DNA of 64,000 bases from Hofstenia miamia. Lineage: Eukaryota; Xenacoelomorpha; Acoela. Below are positions 56,600 through 64,000 of this stretch, piece by piece. Within the stretch, counting starts at the first letter, position 1, and each line of letters starts with the position of its first letter. Below the pieces are notes generated by a model, which saw only the letters and a program-made list of their open reading frames with translations, searched no databases and was not told the origin of the DNA. The translations under genes and the position numbers were made by a program. The stretch covers positions 2,543,519-2,607,518 of the forward strand of contig SCFE01000010.1 of the NCBI GenBank assembly GCA_004352715.1. The letters run 5' to 3'.

Positions 56600-57662
56600 A
56601 AGCACCAATTGTTCGGCCCAAGGATGCATTGAGATCCACAGGATATTCAGTGATTAGACTTGGAGCAAACGCTTCTGGAGGCCAAATATTCGAATCGAAC
56701 GGGTAAATTAGAGTGGCTCAGAATCCATTAACGATATTCGATATTGTCGCAGAAGAATTCCAAGTAGGTGTCAAAAGTTTCCCAAAGACATCTTTTGTTG
56801 TGACTCGGCCTGGATGATTCCTGCGGAATTTCATCACCCTAATATCCCAAAAATGCTCGAACGACTTGAACACAGCCTTATTGAAGGTTGTAGTTCATGT
56901 GTCGCATTGCTGGGGAGGCAGTAGAGTATCCCATCTACACGTTCTGCTTCGTCAAAAATATCGGGATGAAGATGACAGGATGCGCCATCCATTATTAGAA
57001 GAACATTGCCATTCGGCTTGTACGTACTGAAATGCTGCAGCCACTTGATGAATATCGAATGTTTCATGCTACCTTTTGGGACCATTTCAAAAATTGAACC
57101 TGTTGGAAGATAATTGCCATAAGCTGGACTACCTCACTTACCTTTGTAGATTATCATTGGTGGGATAGCATTTCCAACAGCATTTCCACATGCAACTATA
57201 TGGTTACATTTTCTACGTGTTCGGCAGCTACCAAATGTACACGTTTCGTTCCTGTAGGTGCAATAACCTTGATTTGACAACCTTTTTCATCCATATTGAA
57301 TATTCTCTCGGGTTTATCGAACAATTCAAATTCGGTCAGTGTTTTTTCAAGTTTTTCAAAATGGTCCACAACGATAACGGGATTCACTTTTTAAGCTCTT
57401 CCACTATTCAAGACTTGTGAAGTTCTCAATGAAAGCGATGGGTTGCGCTTCATGAAACTCTTAACCAATACTTTCACGCAAGCTGCGATTTGATATTGAA
57501 GTTGTTCGTCACCCTGTTTCTTATGCAATATCCACAAGCATATGATTGAACAGTTTTTCTTGTTAACGGAAATCCAACTGTACTGAACCGCATTATGCGT
57601 TCTGGAACTTGTAACTGCTCTGTCGTCCAATTAACTTTGATACCCTTCGAAGCTCGAGGCAT
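56600..57662 (-). pseudogene. Pogo/Tigger-type transposase pseudogene
   Basis: Order on minus: N-terminal helix-turn-helix pieces ('NWTTEQLQ'; 'GFPLTRKTVQSYACGYCIRN'), 'FMKRNPSLSLRTSQ' (CENP-B-like second HTH), 'VIVVDHFEKLEKTL', then 'PERIFNMDEKGCQI' (first catalytic Asp), 'VLLIMDGASCHLHPDI' (second Asp), 'LPSNATHELQP' and, after a shift, 'LDKAVFKSFEHFW' (third Asp). The tail 'YPFDSNIWPPEAFAPSL' is the typical pogo C-terminus. Several frameshifts are present. DDE enzymes of this group excise and insert at TA. The terminal repeats of this copy were not found. Confidence 0.88.
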
Positions 57663-57699
57663 TTCTGATAAAAAATAACACCAATGGGTCTCTCAGCTT

Positions 57700-59052
57700 G
57701 AATCGAAAGACACTTACCTTCGAATTTTTCTCTTTGACTTTCGAAAGGCGTTTGACTTTGTCAGTCACCCCTTGATATTAGATAAGCTCTGTCGAATAGG
57801 TGTAAGTTGTGCTACTGTTGCCTGGATTCGTTCGTTCGTGACCAACCGCAAATAAAGGGTGCGCTTACCTGACGGTACACCATCTGATTGGAAGCCAGTC
57901 ATTGCAGNNNNNNNNNNNNNNNNNNNNNNNNNNNNNNNNNNNNNNNNNNNNNNNNNNNNNNNNNNNNNNNNNNNNNNNNNNNNNNNNNNNNNNNNNNNNN
58001 NNNNNNNNNNNNNNNNNNNNNNNNNNNNNNNNNNNNNNNNNNNNNNNNNNNNNNNNNNNNNNNNNNNNNNNNNNNNNNNNNNNNNNNNNNNNNNNNNNNN
58101 NNNNNNNNNNNNNNNNNNNNNNNNNNNNNNNNNNNNNNNNNNNNNNNNNNNNNNNNNNNNNNNNNNNNNNNNNNNNNNNNNNNNNNNNNNNNNNNNNNNN
58201 NNNNNNNNNNNNNNNNNNNNNNNNNNNNNNNNNNNNNNNNNNNNNNNNNNNNNNNNNNNNNNNNNNNNNNNNNNNNNNNNNNNNAAAGAAAACCAAAGAG
58301 TTGACAGTTTCATTCCTAAAAGACTTTGAAATGCCTCCTGAAATCTTACTTAATGACAGCACCGTTACCCGGACGGATTCTGCTATGTTGCTGGGTGTGA
58401 CTATCCAACATAATCTCAAGTGGGACCGACATGTCCATGTTATTATTAAGAAAGCATCGAAAAGACTCCACTTTTTGAAAGAGCTCAAACGAAGCCAACT
58501 GCCAACGCCTGACATCATCATCATATACAATTCTCTAATTAGATCTGTATTAGAGTATGCGTCTCCACTTTGGCATCACGGATTAACTGCGACCTTGTCG
58601 AACAATATTGACTCAATTCAGAAACGAGCTCTTAAGATCCTGTTTCCGAATCACCATTGCACTGAGGAACTGCAAATCTCTAAATGCGATACATTATGTA
58701 AAAGACGTCAAATGGCTTGTGATCGCCTATGGAAACAAATGCAAAATGAACGGCACCCGCTTCACTTATTGCTACCACCAACCAAATCTCAATCTGGCCA
58801 CGATCTCCGCAATCAGCGCTGCTGGCAGCCCCATTATTGCACAACAAGGGCGTCCAAGTCGTTCGTATACCCTCAAATTAACCAAAGTTATGACAGTTTC
58901 TATGGTACATGAGGATACACATTTCCAGATCGTCAAGCAATCATTCCTTTTTTGTACCTATGTCACCTTTTTCCCTTTTTTGTATACGTGTACTATTATT
59001 CAACCTTCGGGTTGCGAGTACTTAAAAAATAAAAATTTCTTTCTTTCTTTCA
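57700..59052 (+). pseudogene. LINE-D RT, 5'-truncated, with a 377-N gap
   Basis: Starts abruptly at motif A 'FLFDFRKAFDFVSHPLILDK', then 'VAWIRSFVTNRK' with a stop and 'VRLPDGTPSDWKPVIA', before N (57908-58284). After the gap: 'KTKELTVSF', 'LLGVTIQHNLKWDRHVHVII', 'LPTPDIIIIYNSLIRSVLEY', 'SIQKRALKILFP', 'RRQMACDRLWKQM', ending at 58912. A 3' UTR with an 'ttcaaccttcgggttgcgag' hairpin and a tail of TTTC units (about 59037-59051) follows. This is an L2/CR1/RTE-like C-terminus. Outside the gap the frame is mostly open, so the insertion is fairly young. Confidence 0.88.
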
Positions 59053-59062
59053 AAAAAAAACA

Positions 59063-59247
59063 TTAATGTAGGGAATAAAGCCCATCTGTGAATATTAAGC
59101 ACAAAGATAATGTTTATTTTGAATTAAATAGTGTAAGAGGTTCATTTGCTGTCTATCACTGAATTAAAACTGCTAAGGGGTCAGTTATAAGGATTAATCA
59201 ATTCAATGTCTCTGTTTTATATTGTGGGCCTTGTTCCCTACACTAAT
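59063..59247. mobile_element. Small MITE with TGTAGGGAA ends
   Basis: The left 'tgtagggaataaagccca' and, on minus from the right, 'tgtagggaacaaggccca' are inverted repeats of 18 bp with two differences, about 185 bp apart. It immediately follows the LINE-D tail. The target duplication is uncertain, so the superfamily is open. Confidence 0.6.
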
Positions 59248-59600
59248 AACTAATAAAAAGCGACAATTTTGTTTTTTATTAAATTTGTTCCGATAAAAAA
59301 CACTAGGATATTCTGAATAATTGTGCTTTTGTGCTTATAATGATACAAAATAGAATTCATAACATAAAAGTATCACTAAATTAAACTTATTTCTATTCTC
59401 TAAGAAATTAGCTAATCTAGCTGGTTAAACTTAAAGAGAATGCTTTTTGCCATCTGAAAAGTTTACATTTTCAAGTGAATTTTTTTGTTTTTCAAATCCC
59501 AAATATAATATTAGGCCCAAGCCCGGCCTGGCCCAAATTGCTGTATAGAAAATCCGGAACAGTCCGACCCAACTTTAAGCCCAACCCAATTCCAACTCTG

Positions 59601-59880
59601 GGAACACCTTTGTAAGTTTTACCCTAGTTAGAAAATATAAGATCTACCTTTGCTCTTTGAAAACGATCACTTAAGTTGCACTTTACTAAATTTATACTAT
59701 TAGAAGAGTCGAAACCAATATGTTCTAATTTCTAAGAAGAATATAATGATCTATGTAATCAAATGCTTTGGACAAATCGATAGAAGCAATCGTGACAAAA
59801 TTGTTACTATCGAGATGAGATCTCCAATTTTCAGTAGCGTAAAGTAAAGCATCAGAGGTGGAGTGAGATATTTTTAATGT
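59601..59880 (-). pseudogene. LINE-C RT, N-terminal half
   Basis: Reads 'SHSTSDALLYATENWRSHLD', then motif A 'TIASIDLSKAFDYIDHYILL' with the catalytic Asp kept. After a slip it reads 'LEHIGFDSSNSIN' in an alternative frame, 'LSDRFQRAKVD' and 'GKTYKGVP', leading into the block that resumes at 56518. The 5' end near 59880 is abrupt, as in 5'-truncated insertions. Confidence 0.8.
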
Positions 59881-60138
59881 ACTTTAACAATGTACAACTA
59901 AGAAGATATTAAATTTCCCACACTTAATTGATGAGGTACTATTGATGAGTGGAGTAGTCGGGTTTGCAGAAGGGAAGACAATCAGCTTATGTAAATTACC
60001 GTAGTTTTTTATGAAAATATAATTTAATTTGAGGAGGGAACTTGTACGGTTGGAAAATATTTAAGTTAATATTGAGATCATATTTAACTTTTAAAGAGAA
60101 AAGAATATATTTGCATTGCTGATCACAATATATTAATT

Positions 60139-61302
60139 ATGAAAGCAAAAAAGGAAAAAAAAGTTATTGGAATTGATGAAAATGGCGAGTATATTTCTCT
60201 ATCAGTCTCAAATAACAGTTCTGGCTTAACTCAAGCTAGGAACTCTTTATCTAAAAGGGCTGTGGACTATAAAAAAACTGTTCAACGAAAGGATTCTAAA
60301 AAGGCAAAACCAGATTACCCTTGTAACGCCTGTACGAAAGTAGTTGAGGATGGACTGCGTTGTGATGATTGCGAAAGTCGGATTCATGCAGAATGTCTAA
60401 TATCTGGAGTTCCCATTACGAAGTGACAAATTCCCAATATTATTTATAGGTGTGACGAATGTGTTAATCAAGGTTCTGTACGTAAGAGGATAGAGCAACT
60501 TCAGGAATCAGTAGATGCCATTGTAGTAGGTATGGTTAATCCCAAGCCTATGCCGAGCTTGTTGCTCCCAAAACACACCCTGACGTCAAGATTGTCATGA
60601 ATTGTAAGTTCAGTGATATTGAAATTAATGATAATAAAAGACATGTCATCATGCCCTCGAAAATCATTAAACATGAAAAGAAGACAGTATTTATTACAAG
60701 TACTGATAAAAGCGATGATGTGTTACATGCTCAGAAAGAAATCGATCCCGATGATGGGATAATTAGTAAGCTAATGCCTTGTATCTCATTTAATCTTCCC
60801 TGCGACTTCTCAGACGAAGAAAAGCAAGGTGTTAGACAAAGTCATATTGAGGACAATTCACAAATTTTTTACTGTGATAATAATATAGTACACTTCTATG
60901 CTTTTCCGAAGTCCAAACGTTGTTCTGCTACAATATCCCCCAGGCATTTGAAAGGCTATCAACAAATCAAATGAAGTTAACATTAGGGTTTGAAATCATA
61001 AAGACTTATGTCGAAGTGAAGCCTCGCAGGTATATGCAATGTCTGTGATATGGTCATGGAAAAGCCAAATGTATGCATAAAGAAACTAATCTAACATGTA
61101 AAAACTGCGGAGTCAATCATTCGCTCAAAGGAGTTTGTAATAAACCTACTAAATGTGCTAATTGTCTACGATCTCGCTTACATGAAAATGATGCTGGGTC
61201 ACATCACGCTTTTGACGACTGCTGTCCAATACTGAAGAAAAGGATCATATCGCAAATCAAGGAAACCGATTTTCATGGCAATGACTGGAAAACTTTTGTT
61301 TA
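60139..61302 (+). pseudogene. LINE-E ORF1: PHD-like finger and zinc knuckles
   Basis: The first frame starts with Met and a Lys-rich stretch, then 'CNACTKVVEDGLRCDDCESR' followed by IHAEC, and across an in-frame TGA (60424) 'YRCDEC' completes the finger. A helical 'RKRIEQLQESVDAIV' follows. After a frameshift comes a middle region without named motif (60597-60974). Then 'YMQCL(stop)YGHGKAKC' and 'CKNCGVNHSLKGVCNKPTKC' give CCHC-type knuckles like those of Jockey-group ORF1 (gag-like) proteins. These bind RNA and help assemble the retrotransposition complex. At least three lesions are present. Confidence 0.8.
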
Positions 61303-61359
61303 GGATGAAGTGAATCGTTGTCATACTTACAAGTATACTAAGAAATCTACATTTTTACA

Positions 61360-62103
61360 CCAAGATGAATAGTATTACTCAGAAAAATGTTGGGAAAAGT
61401 TAAAACATAGTACTCGAGCTTATCAATGATTCACCATCTGACTCTATTTTTTGCTTACAAGAACCTCCATCATCGACAAACAGTGCATTTCCAACTCAGT
61501 ATTTTGCAGCTTTACATGCAGATGATGGAGCAACAGCTGTAGGTGCATATAATTCTACAGTGAATTATGTGAAAACAGAAACACTGCACCAAAATATAGT
61601 CACTATATCAATTGCGGGTCACTCTTCAAATATTAATATTTGCTCGGCTTATATACAACCCACATATCGTTCTTTAGATTCTTTTCTGTCACCATTACCA
61701 AGGAATGGTATAATATGTGGTGATTTTAACAGTCATAATTGTGAGTGAGGAGATAAACAAACAGACAGTAAAGGGGAATCCTTAAATCTACATTTAAATC
61801 AGAACAAATTTCATTAATTCTATGGGAGGGTCAAGCTTTATAGATATAACCGCCGTTTGCAGTGATACTCTCCGAAAAAATCAAAATTATTACTTAGAAG
61901 TTGACAATAGTTTTGCATGGCACCGCAATATACATATAGAACTCTCAGGGAATCATGTAAGCAACACAACTGATAACCTATTATGGAAGAAATTTACGGA
62001 AATCGTTTCCAGATGTTCTTTCTATCTTCCAGCTGACGATTCAACTGATGCAATTAATGCATCGATTAAAGACATCACCTCCAAAATGAATATAGCTGTT
62101 CAG
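61360..62103 (+). pseudogene. LINE-E APE-type endonuclease
   Basis: Readable blocks are 'IFCLQEP' (61447; the 'QET' position), 'ADDGATAVGAYNS', 'INICSAYIQPTY' and 'GIICGDFNSHNCE', the GDFN catalytic block, where the expected Trp after it is TGA. After another break come 'SFIDITAVCSD' and 'FAWHRNIHIEL', in place of the 'SDHxxI' block: the His is present but the preceding Asp is Trp. The nuclease part is inactivated by stops but was of the Jockey-like kind. Confidence 0.8.
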
Positions 62104-62229
62104 TAATCGACACCTAGAATAAAGTTAAATAGGCACGTCAAAAATCATGCTTAGTGGACAAACGAGCTATCAGATATAGTTAATAAACGGAACACTGCCT
62201 ATCATGTTTACAAATCCACTAATGATCCA

Positions 62230-63129
62230 GCTAAGCTGTTCTTGTATGAACACCTAAAGAGGCCATTGCAAAAAAAAATTCGTGTAGCAAGATCGGATTA
62301 CTGGAAAGACAGTTGTGAGAATCAATCCAAACCATGGAAATTCCTACATAAGGTTGCTACTGGCAACCAGATTAAGAAAATTACTTTTGCTAACGATCGC
62401 AATCATAAAGGAGATTTGTGTAGCTCTTTTTCTGAAATGCATTAAGATCTTATGCATTCCATTTTTAGACTATCCGATCGAATGGATTTGTGTTTTGTTG
62501 ATGAGCTTGATAGTAAACGCCCTGAATTGGTGAAATTTAACCCTGTGACTACCTACGAAATGTTACACCAAATTATGTTGCTAAAAGACAACAAATCTCC
62601 GGGTAAGGATGGTATAAGAGCGGAACATCTTAAACACTTGCCTTTAAACTTTGTAGAAGCTTTCGTTAGACTATTTAATATATTTCTTGCTCGAGGATAC
62701 ATTCCAAGAATCCTAAAAGAAGCGCTTGTTACTTTCATTCCTAAATCCAAACCTGCGGACGCTGATGGCTCAAGAACCAGCAAACATTTTCGACCCATAT
62801 CGATCACTCCCCAAATAGGGAAACTGCTAGAAAAAATTATCGAGAGGAGACTGAACCTGTCATGGCTTAATAGCTCGCAACATGGCTTCACTAAGAACAA
62901 GTCACCAGAAGCCGCTTTACTGGAAATATACAGCAGCGTGAAAAAACCGACGATCACTTTTAATGTCTTTTGACTTTACAGCAGCTTTTAACCGAGCCCT
63001 CCAAAGAGAATTATCGAAATTCTTTCACCGCATAATGTTCAAGCATATGTTGTCTCAATTGTTAGGAGCCTTTTATCTCCTTGATCGGTTATTAGTAGTA
63101 GTTAAGGAGACTCGTATGAGGTTACATTT
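62230..63129 (+). pseudogene. LINE-E reverse transcriptase, truncated after motif A
   Basis: Begins with a linker ('KKIRVARSDYWKDSCENQ', 'PWKFLHKVATGNQIKK'). Then one long frame (62452-62973) contains 'LLKDNKSPGKDGIRAEHLKH', 'LKEALVTFIPKSKPAD', 'SKHFRPISITPQIGKLLEKI' and 'NSSQHGFTKNKSPEAALL'. A shift leads to 'SFDFTAAFN', motif A with its Asp, and another to 'LLVVVKETRMRLHF'. It stops there: no motif B, no catalytic YADD-type block. The junction is at about 63130 in a T-run. Confidence 0.88.
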
Positions 63130-63130
63130 T

Positions 63131-63291
63131 TTTCTGATTGGTCGAGAGGGGTGGCCTTTGACCTGAGACGCCGTGGATATTGCCGATGGTGTTTTACTGA
63201 CGTCAAATGTGTTGACTGATTAAACAAGACAGTCTATATATTTGCCCAAATTATCAGATAAAATCATTATTTTTATTCTAAGTAAATTCTT
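63131..63291 (+). promoter_or_regulatory. Promoter-like region of an unidentified compact unit
   Basis: Within 160 bp upstream of the ATG at 63292, and right from the break in LINE-E, are an inverted CCAAT box ('GATTGG', 63136-63141), a perfect palindromic CRE ('TGACGTCA', 63198-63205) and a TATA element ('TATATATT', 63235-63242). 'ATCAGATA' at 63253-63260 and 'ATCATTA' at 63263-63269 are possible initiators. GC content is clearly higher than in the surroundings. This is inferred from motif order only. Confidence 0.45.
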
Positions 63292-63519
63292 ATGTCTGTT
63301 GAAACATTAGTATCTGGTTCACTTGGCAATCTGTTTGATGAGTTATGTACAACTCCACCACCAGCTTCCAACTATAATCCATTAACACAAGAGATGATGA
63401 TCGCACCGCCTGCGCCTGTAAAAGAAAAACGCAAAGCTCCCCGCAAGCAAAAACGTCCTGCACTTAATAATAATGTCAATGTCTTACCCAACACAAAAGG
63501 TACAAGAAGAAGGCAATGA
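63292..63519 (+). CDS. Unidentified ORF a of compact unit
   Basis: A 75-residue frame starting at the first ATG after the TATA element. It begins 'MSVETLVSGSLGNLFDELCT', continues with a Pro-rich 'TPPPASNYNPLT' and 'APPAPVKEKRKAPRKQKRPA', and ends in a basic tail. The Pro-linked, Lys/Arg-rich part would suit nucleic-acid binding or nuclear localisation. It overlaps ORF b by 47 bp in another frame. Either the two are one protein broken by an indel or they are genuinely overlapping. The compact style recalls viral or virus-derived genes, but I cannot identify a family. I give no reconstructed product. Confidence 0.45.
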   Translation: MSVETLVSGSLGNLFDELCTTPPPASNYNPLTQEMMIAPPAPVKEKRKAPRKQKRPALNNNVNVLPNTKGTRRRQ

Positions 63520-63745
63520 TATTTTACAAAGCTTACATGATGTACATTCACAACCATCATCATGTACTTTTTTAATCGCGAGTCCTGCTAGTGAAATTCC
63601 GAAAAAAATCTGGTTAACAATCGTGGATGCTGTTCAGTTGAACGCAAGATATGGTGTCACAGTAAAGATTAGACTCGACAATGGTGTTTATTATTTTCTG
63701 CATAATGCTACGTCAGTGCATTGGGTGATAAATACAAGTTTTTGA
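63473..63745 (+). CDS. Unidentified ORF b of compact unit
   Basis: A 90-residue frame. After an N-terminal part with 'DILQSLHDVHSQPSSCTF' it reads 'ASEIPKKIWLTIVDAVQLNA' and, further on, 'VKIRLDNGVYYFLHNATSVH', a pattern of short alternating beta-like strands suggesting a small folded domain. It stops at 63745, three bases before an AATAAA. The overlap with ORF a and the very tight 3' end are unlike the LINE sequences here. I do not recognise it; a decayed virus-derived or transposon-derived gene is the main possibility. Confidence 0.45.
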   Translation: MSMSYPTQKVQEEGNDILQSLHDVHSQPSSCTFLIASPASEIPKKIWLTIVDAVQLNARYGVTVKIRLDNGVYYFLHNATSVHWVINTSF

Positions 63746-63747
63746 TC

Positions 63748-63753
63748 AATAAA
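63748..63753 (+). terminator. Poly(A) signal AATAAA of compact unit
   Basis: AATAAA starts three bases after the TGA of ORF b, followed by T-rich sequence. Such tight spacing is common in compact viral or mobile genes; chance occurrence in AT-rich DNA is possible. Confidence 0.4.
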
Positions 63754-64000
63754 AACTTTTTCGCAATGATGACATGGGGAACAGTGCTATTGTATTACAG
63801 TTTAGTAAATAGAGAATGTATAGTTGTGCCTTCGCTCTTTTTCTACATGTACTGGTTTTTATGTTTGATAAATTAATACATTTCATAAACATTAGTTTTT
63901 AATATAAAAAATTTAAGTTCCTACGTTGTAAATAGGTAAAAATCTATAGATTAGAAATAATTCTCCAAACGAATCAGGTTGAATTTTTCAATGAATACTC

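Larger units (their letters stand above)
56519..59600. mobile_element. hAT-like composite insertion within LINE-C
   Basis: The ends are inverted repeats: left 'TAGAATTGGAATTGGGC' and right on minus 'CAGAGTTGGAATTGGGTTGG'. The subterminal regions are rich in 'ggcccaa/cagcccagcccat' phrases on both sides (56545-56625 and 59513-59585). The 8-bp flanks have diverged (4 of 8 identical), but removing one of them restores the LINE-C reading frame exactly. Inside lie a pogo transposase remnant (minus), LINE-D (plus) and a small MITE, so this region grew by serial nesting. Confidence 0.65.
55640..59880 (-). mobile_element. LINE-C, split by a 3-kb insertion
   Basis: On minus: RT N-terminal half at 59880-59601, interruption 59600-56519, RT C-terminal half 56518-55800, then a 3' UTR ending in an ATTCT repeat (plus: 'gaatagaatagaatagaata', 55637-55660). 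The reading frame joins correctly across the interruption when one 8-bp target copy is removed, showing that the two halves are one element. The 5' side is truncated at about 59880. The 3' pentamer tail is of the kind seen in CR1-related elements. Confidence 0.85.
60100..63130 (+). mobile_element. LINE-E, non-LTR retrotransposon cut within RT
   Basis: Plus-strand order: ORF1 with PHD-like finger and zinc knuckles (60139-61302), endonuclease (61360-62103), reverse transcriptase (62230-63129). The RT is open for long stretches but ends abruptly near 63130, just before the expected 'GVPQGSV' block. The rest of RT and the 3' end are missing. Sequence beyond that point is an unrelated unit (63131-63753). 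A LINE losing its 3' half is not explained by ordinary 5' truncation and shows a later insertion or rearrangement. Confidence 0.88.

Noticed and set aside
57765-58530. Open frames spanning the 377-N gap on both strands
   Set aside because: Only the plus-strand frame agreeing with LINE-D RT motifs on both sides is meaningful; the others consist of N and antisense sequence.
1-64000. CRISPR arrays, operons, rRNA or intact tRNA genes
   Set aside because: No spaced identical repeats with unique spacers, no ribosome-binding-site-led gene strings, and no cloverleaf-compatible tRNA were seen; the window is eukaryotic repeat DNA.

Overview
This window looks like repeat-dominated, AT-rich animal (metazoan) nuclear DNA. 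Nothing suggests a prokaryote, plasmid or organelle. It carries long (TA)n microsatellites, runs of N from scaffolding, and remnants of almost every major animal transposon class: several non-LTR retrotransposons (LINEs), hAT, Tc1, mariner, pogo and piggyBac elements, and many non-autonomous inverted-repeat elements (MITEs). The mariner transposase type (with the helix-turn-helix seen in many arthropod genomes) and the LINE types point to an arthropod. That is an inference, because no diagnostic host gene is present. The only plausible host-gene piece is one short exon-like ORF ending in a consensus splice donor at 50.2 kb (minus strand).

Layout. 0-7 kb: old RT remnant, a 218-bp duplication flanking a gap, and a pogo-like terminal fragment. 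7.3-11.1 kb: LINE-A (minus strand) with an ORF1 zinc finger, endonuclease and reverse transcriptase, interrupted by a hAT MITE containing a GAGCC tandem run. 14-19.5 kb: hAT non-autonomous elements and an inverted-repeat element carrying a short ORF also present at 54.7 kb. 20.0-23.6 kb: a nearly complete R4/Dong-clade retrotransposon (minus strand) with Myb-like, RT, zinc-knuckle and restriction-like endonuclease domains, ending in a TAA repeat. 25.3-28 kb: two hAT elements. 28.8-30 kb: Tc1 element running into a 1000-N gap. 33.4-35.9 kb: decayed piggyBac with a nested hAT MITE. 36.5 kb: a large foldback. 39-44.7 kb: hAT-like element and two mariner copies, one with a nested MITE. 47-50 kb: small MITE, a roughly 70-bp tandem array and the exon candidate. 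51.6-53.6 kb: an RT remnant with a YLDDG active site. 55.6-59.9 kb: LINE-C (minus strand) split by a 3-kb composite insertion that holds pogo transposase and LINE-D. 60.1-63.1 kb: LINE-E, cut off within its RT by a compact unit with two overlapping ORFs and its own promoter-like and poly(A) signals (63.13-63.75 kb), which I cannot identify.

The parts do not work together as a pathway. The window is a layered record of insertions, in which nesting gives relative ages: for example LINE-C is older than the composite, and LINE-A is older than its hAT MITE. Almost all coding pieces are broken by stops and frameshifts. The R4/Dong element and the 63-kb unit are the best preserved. All identifications come from reading motifs; no database search was possible.
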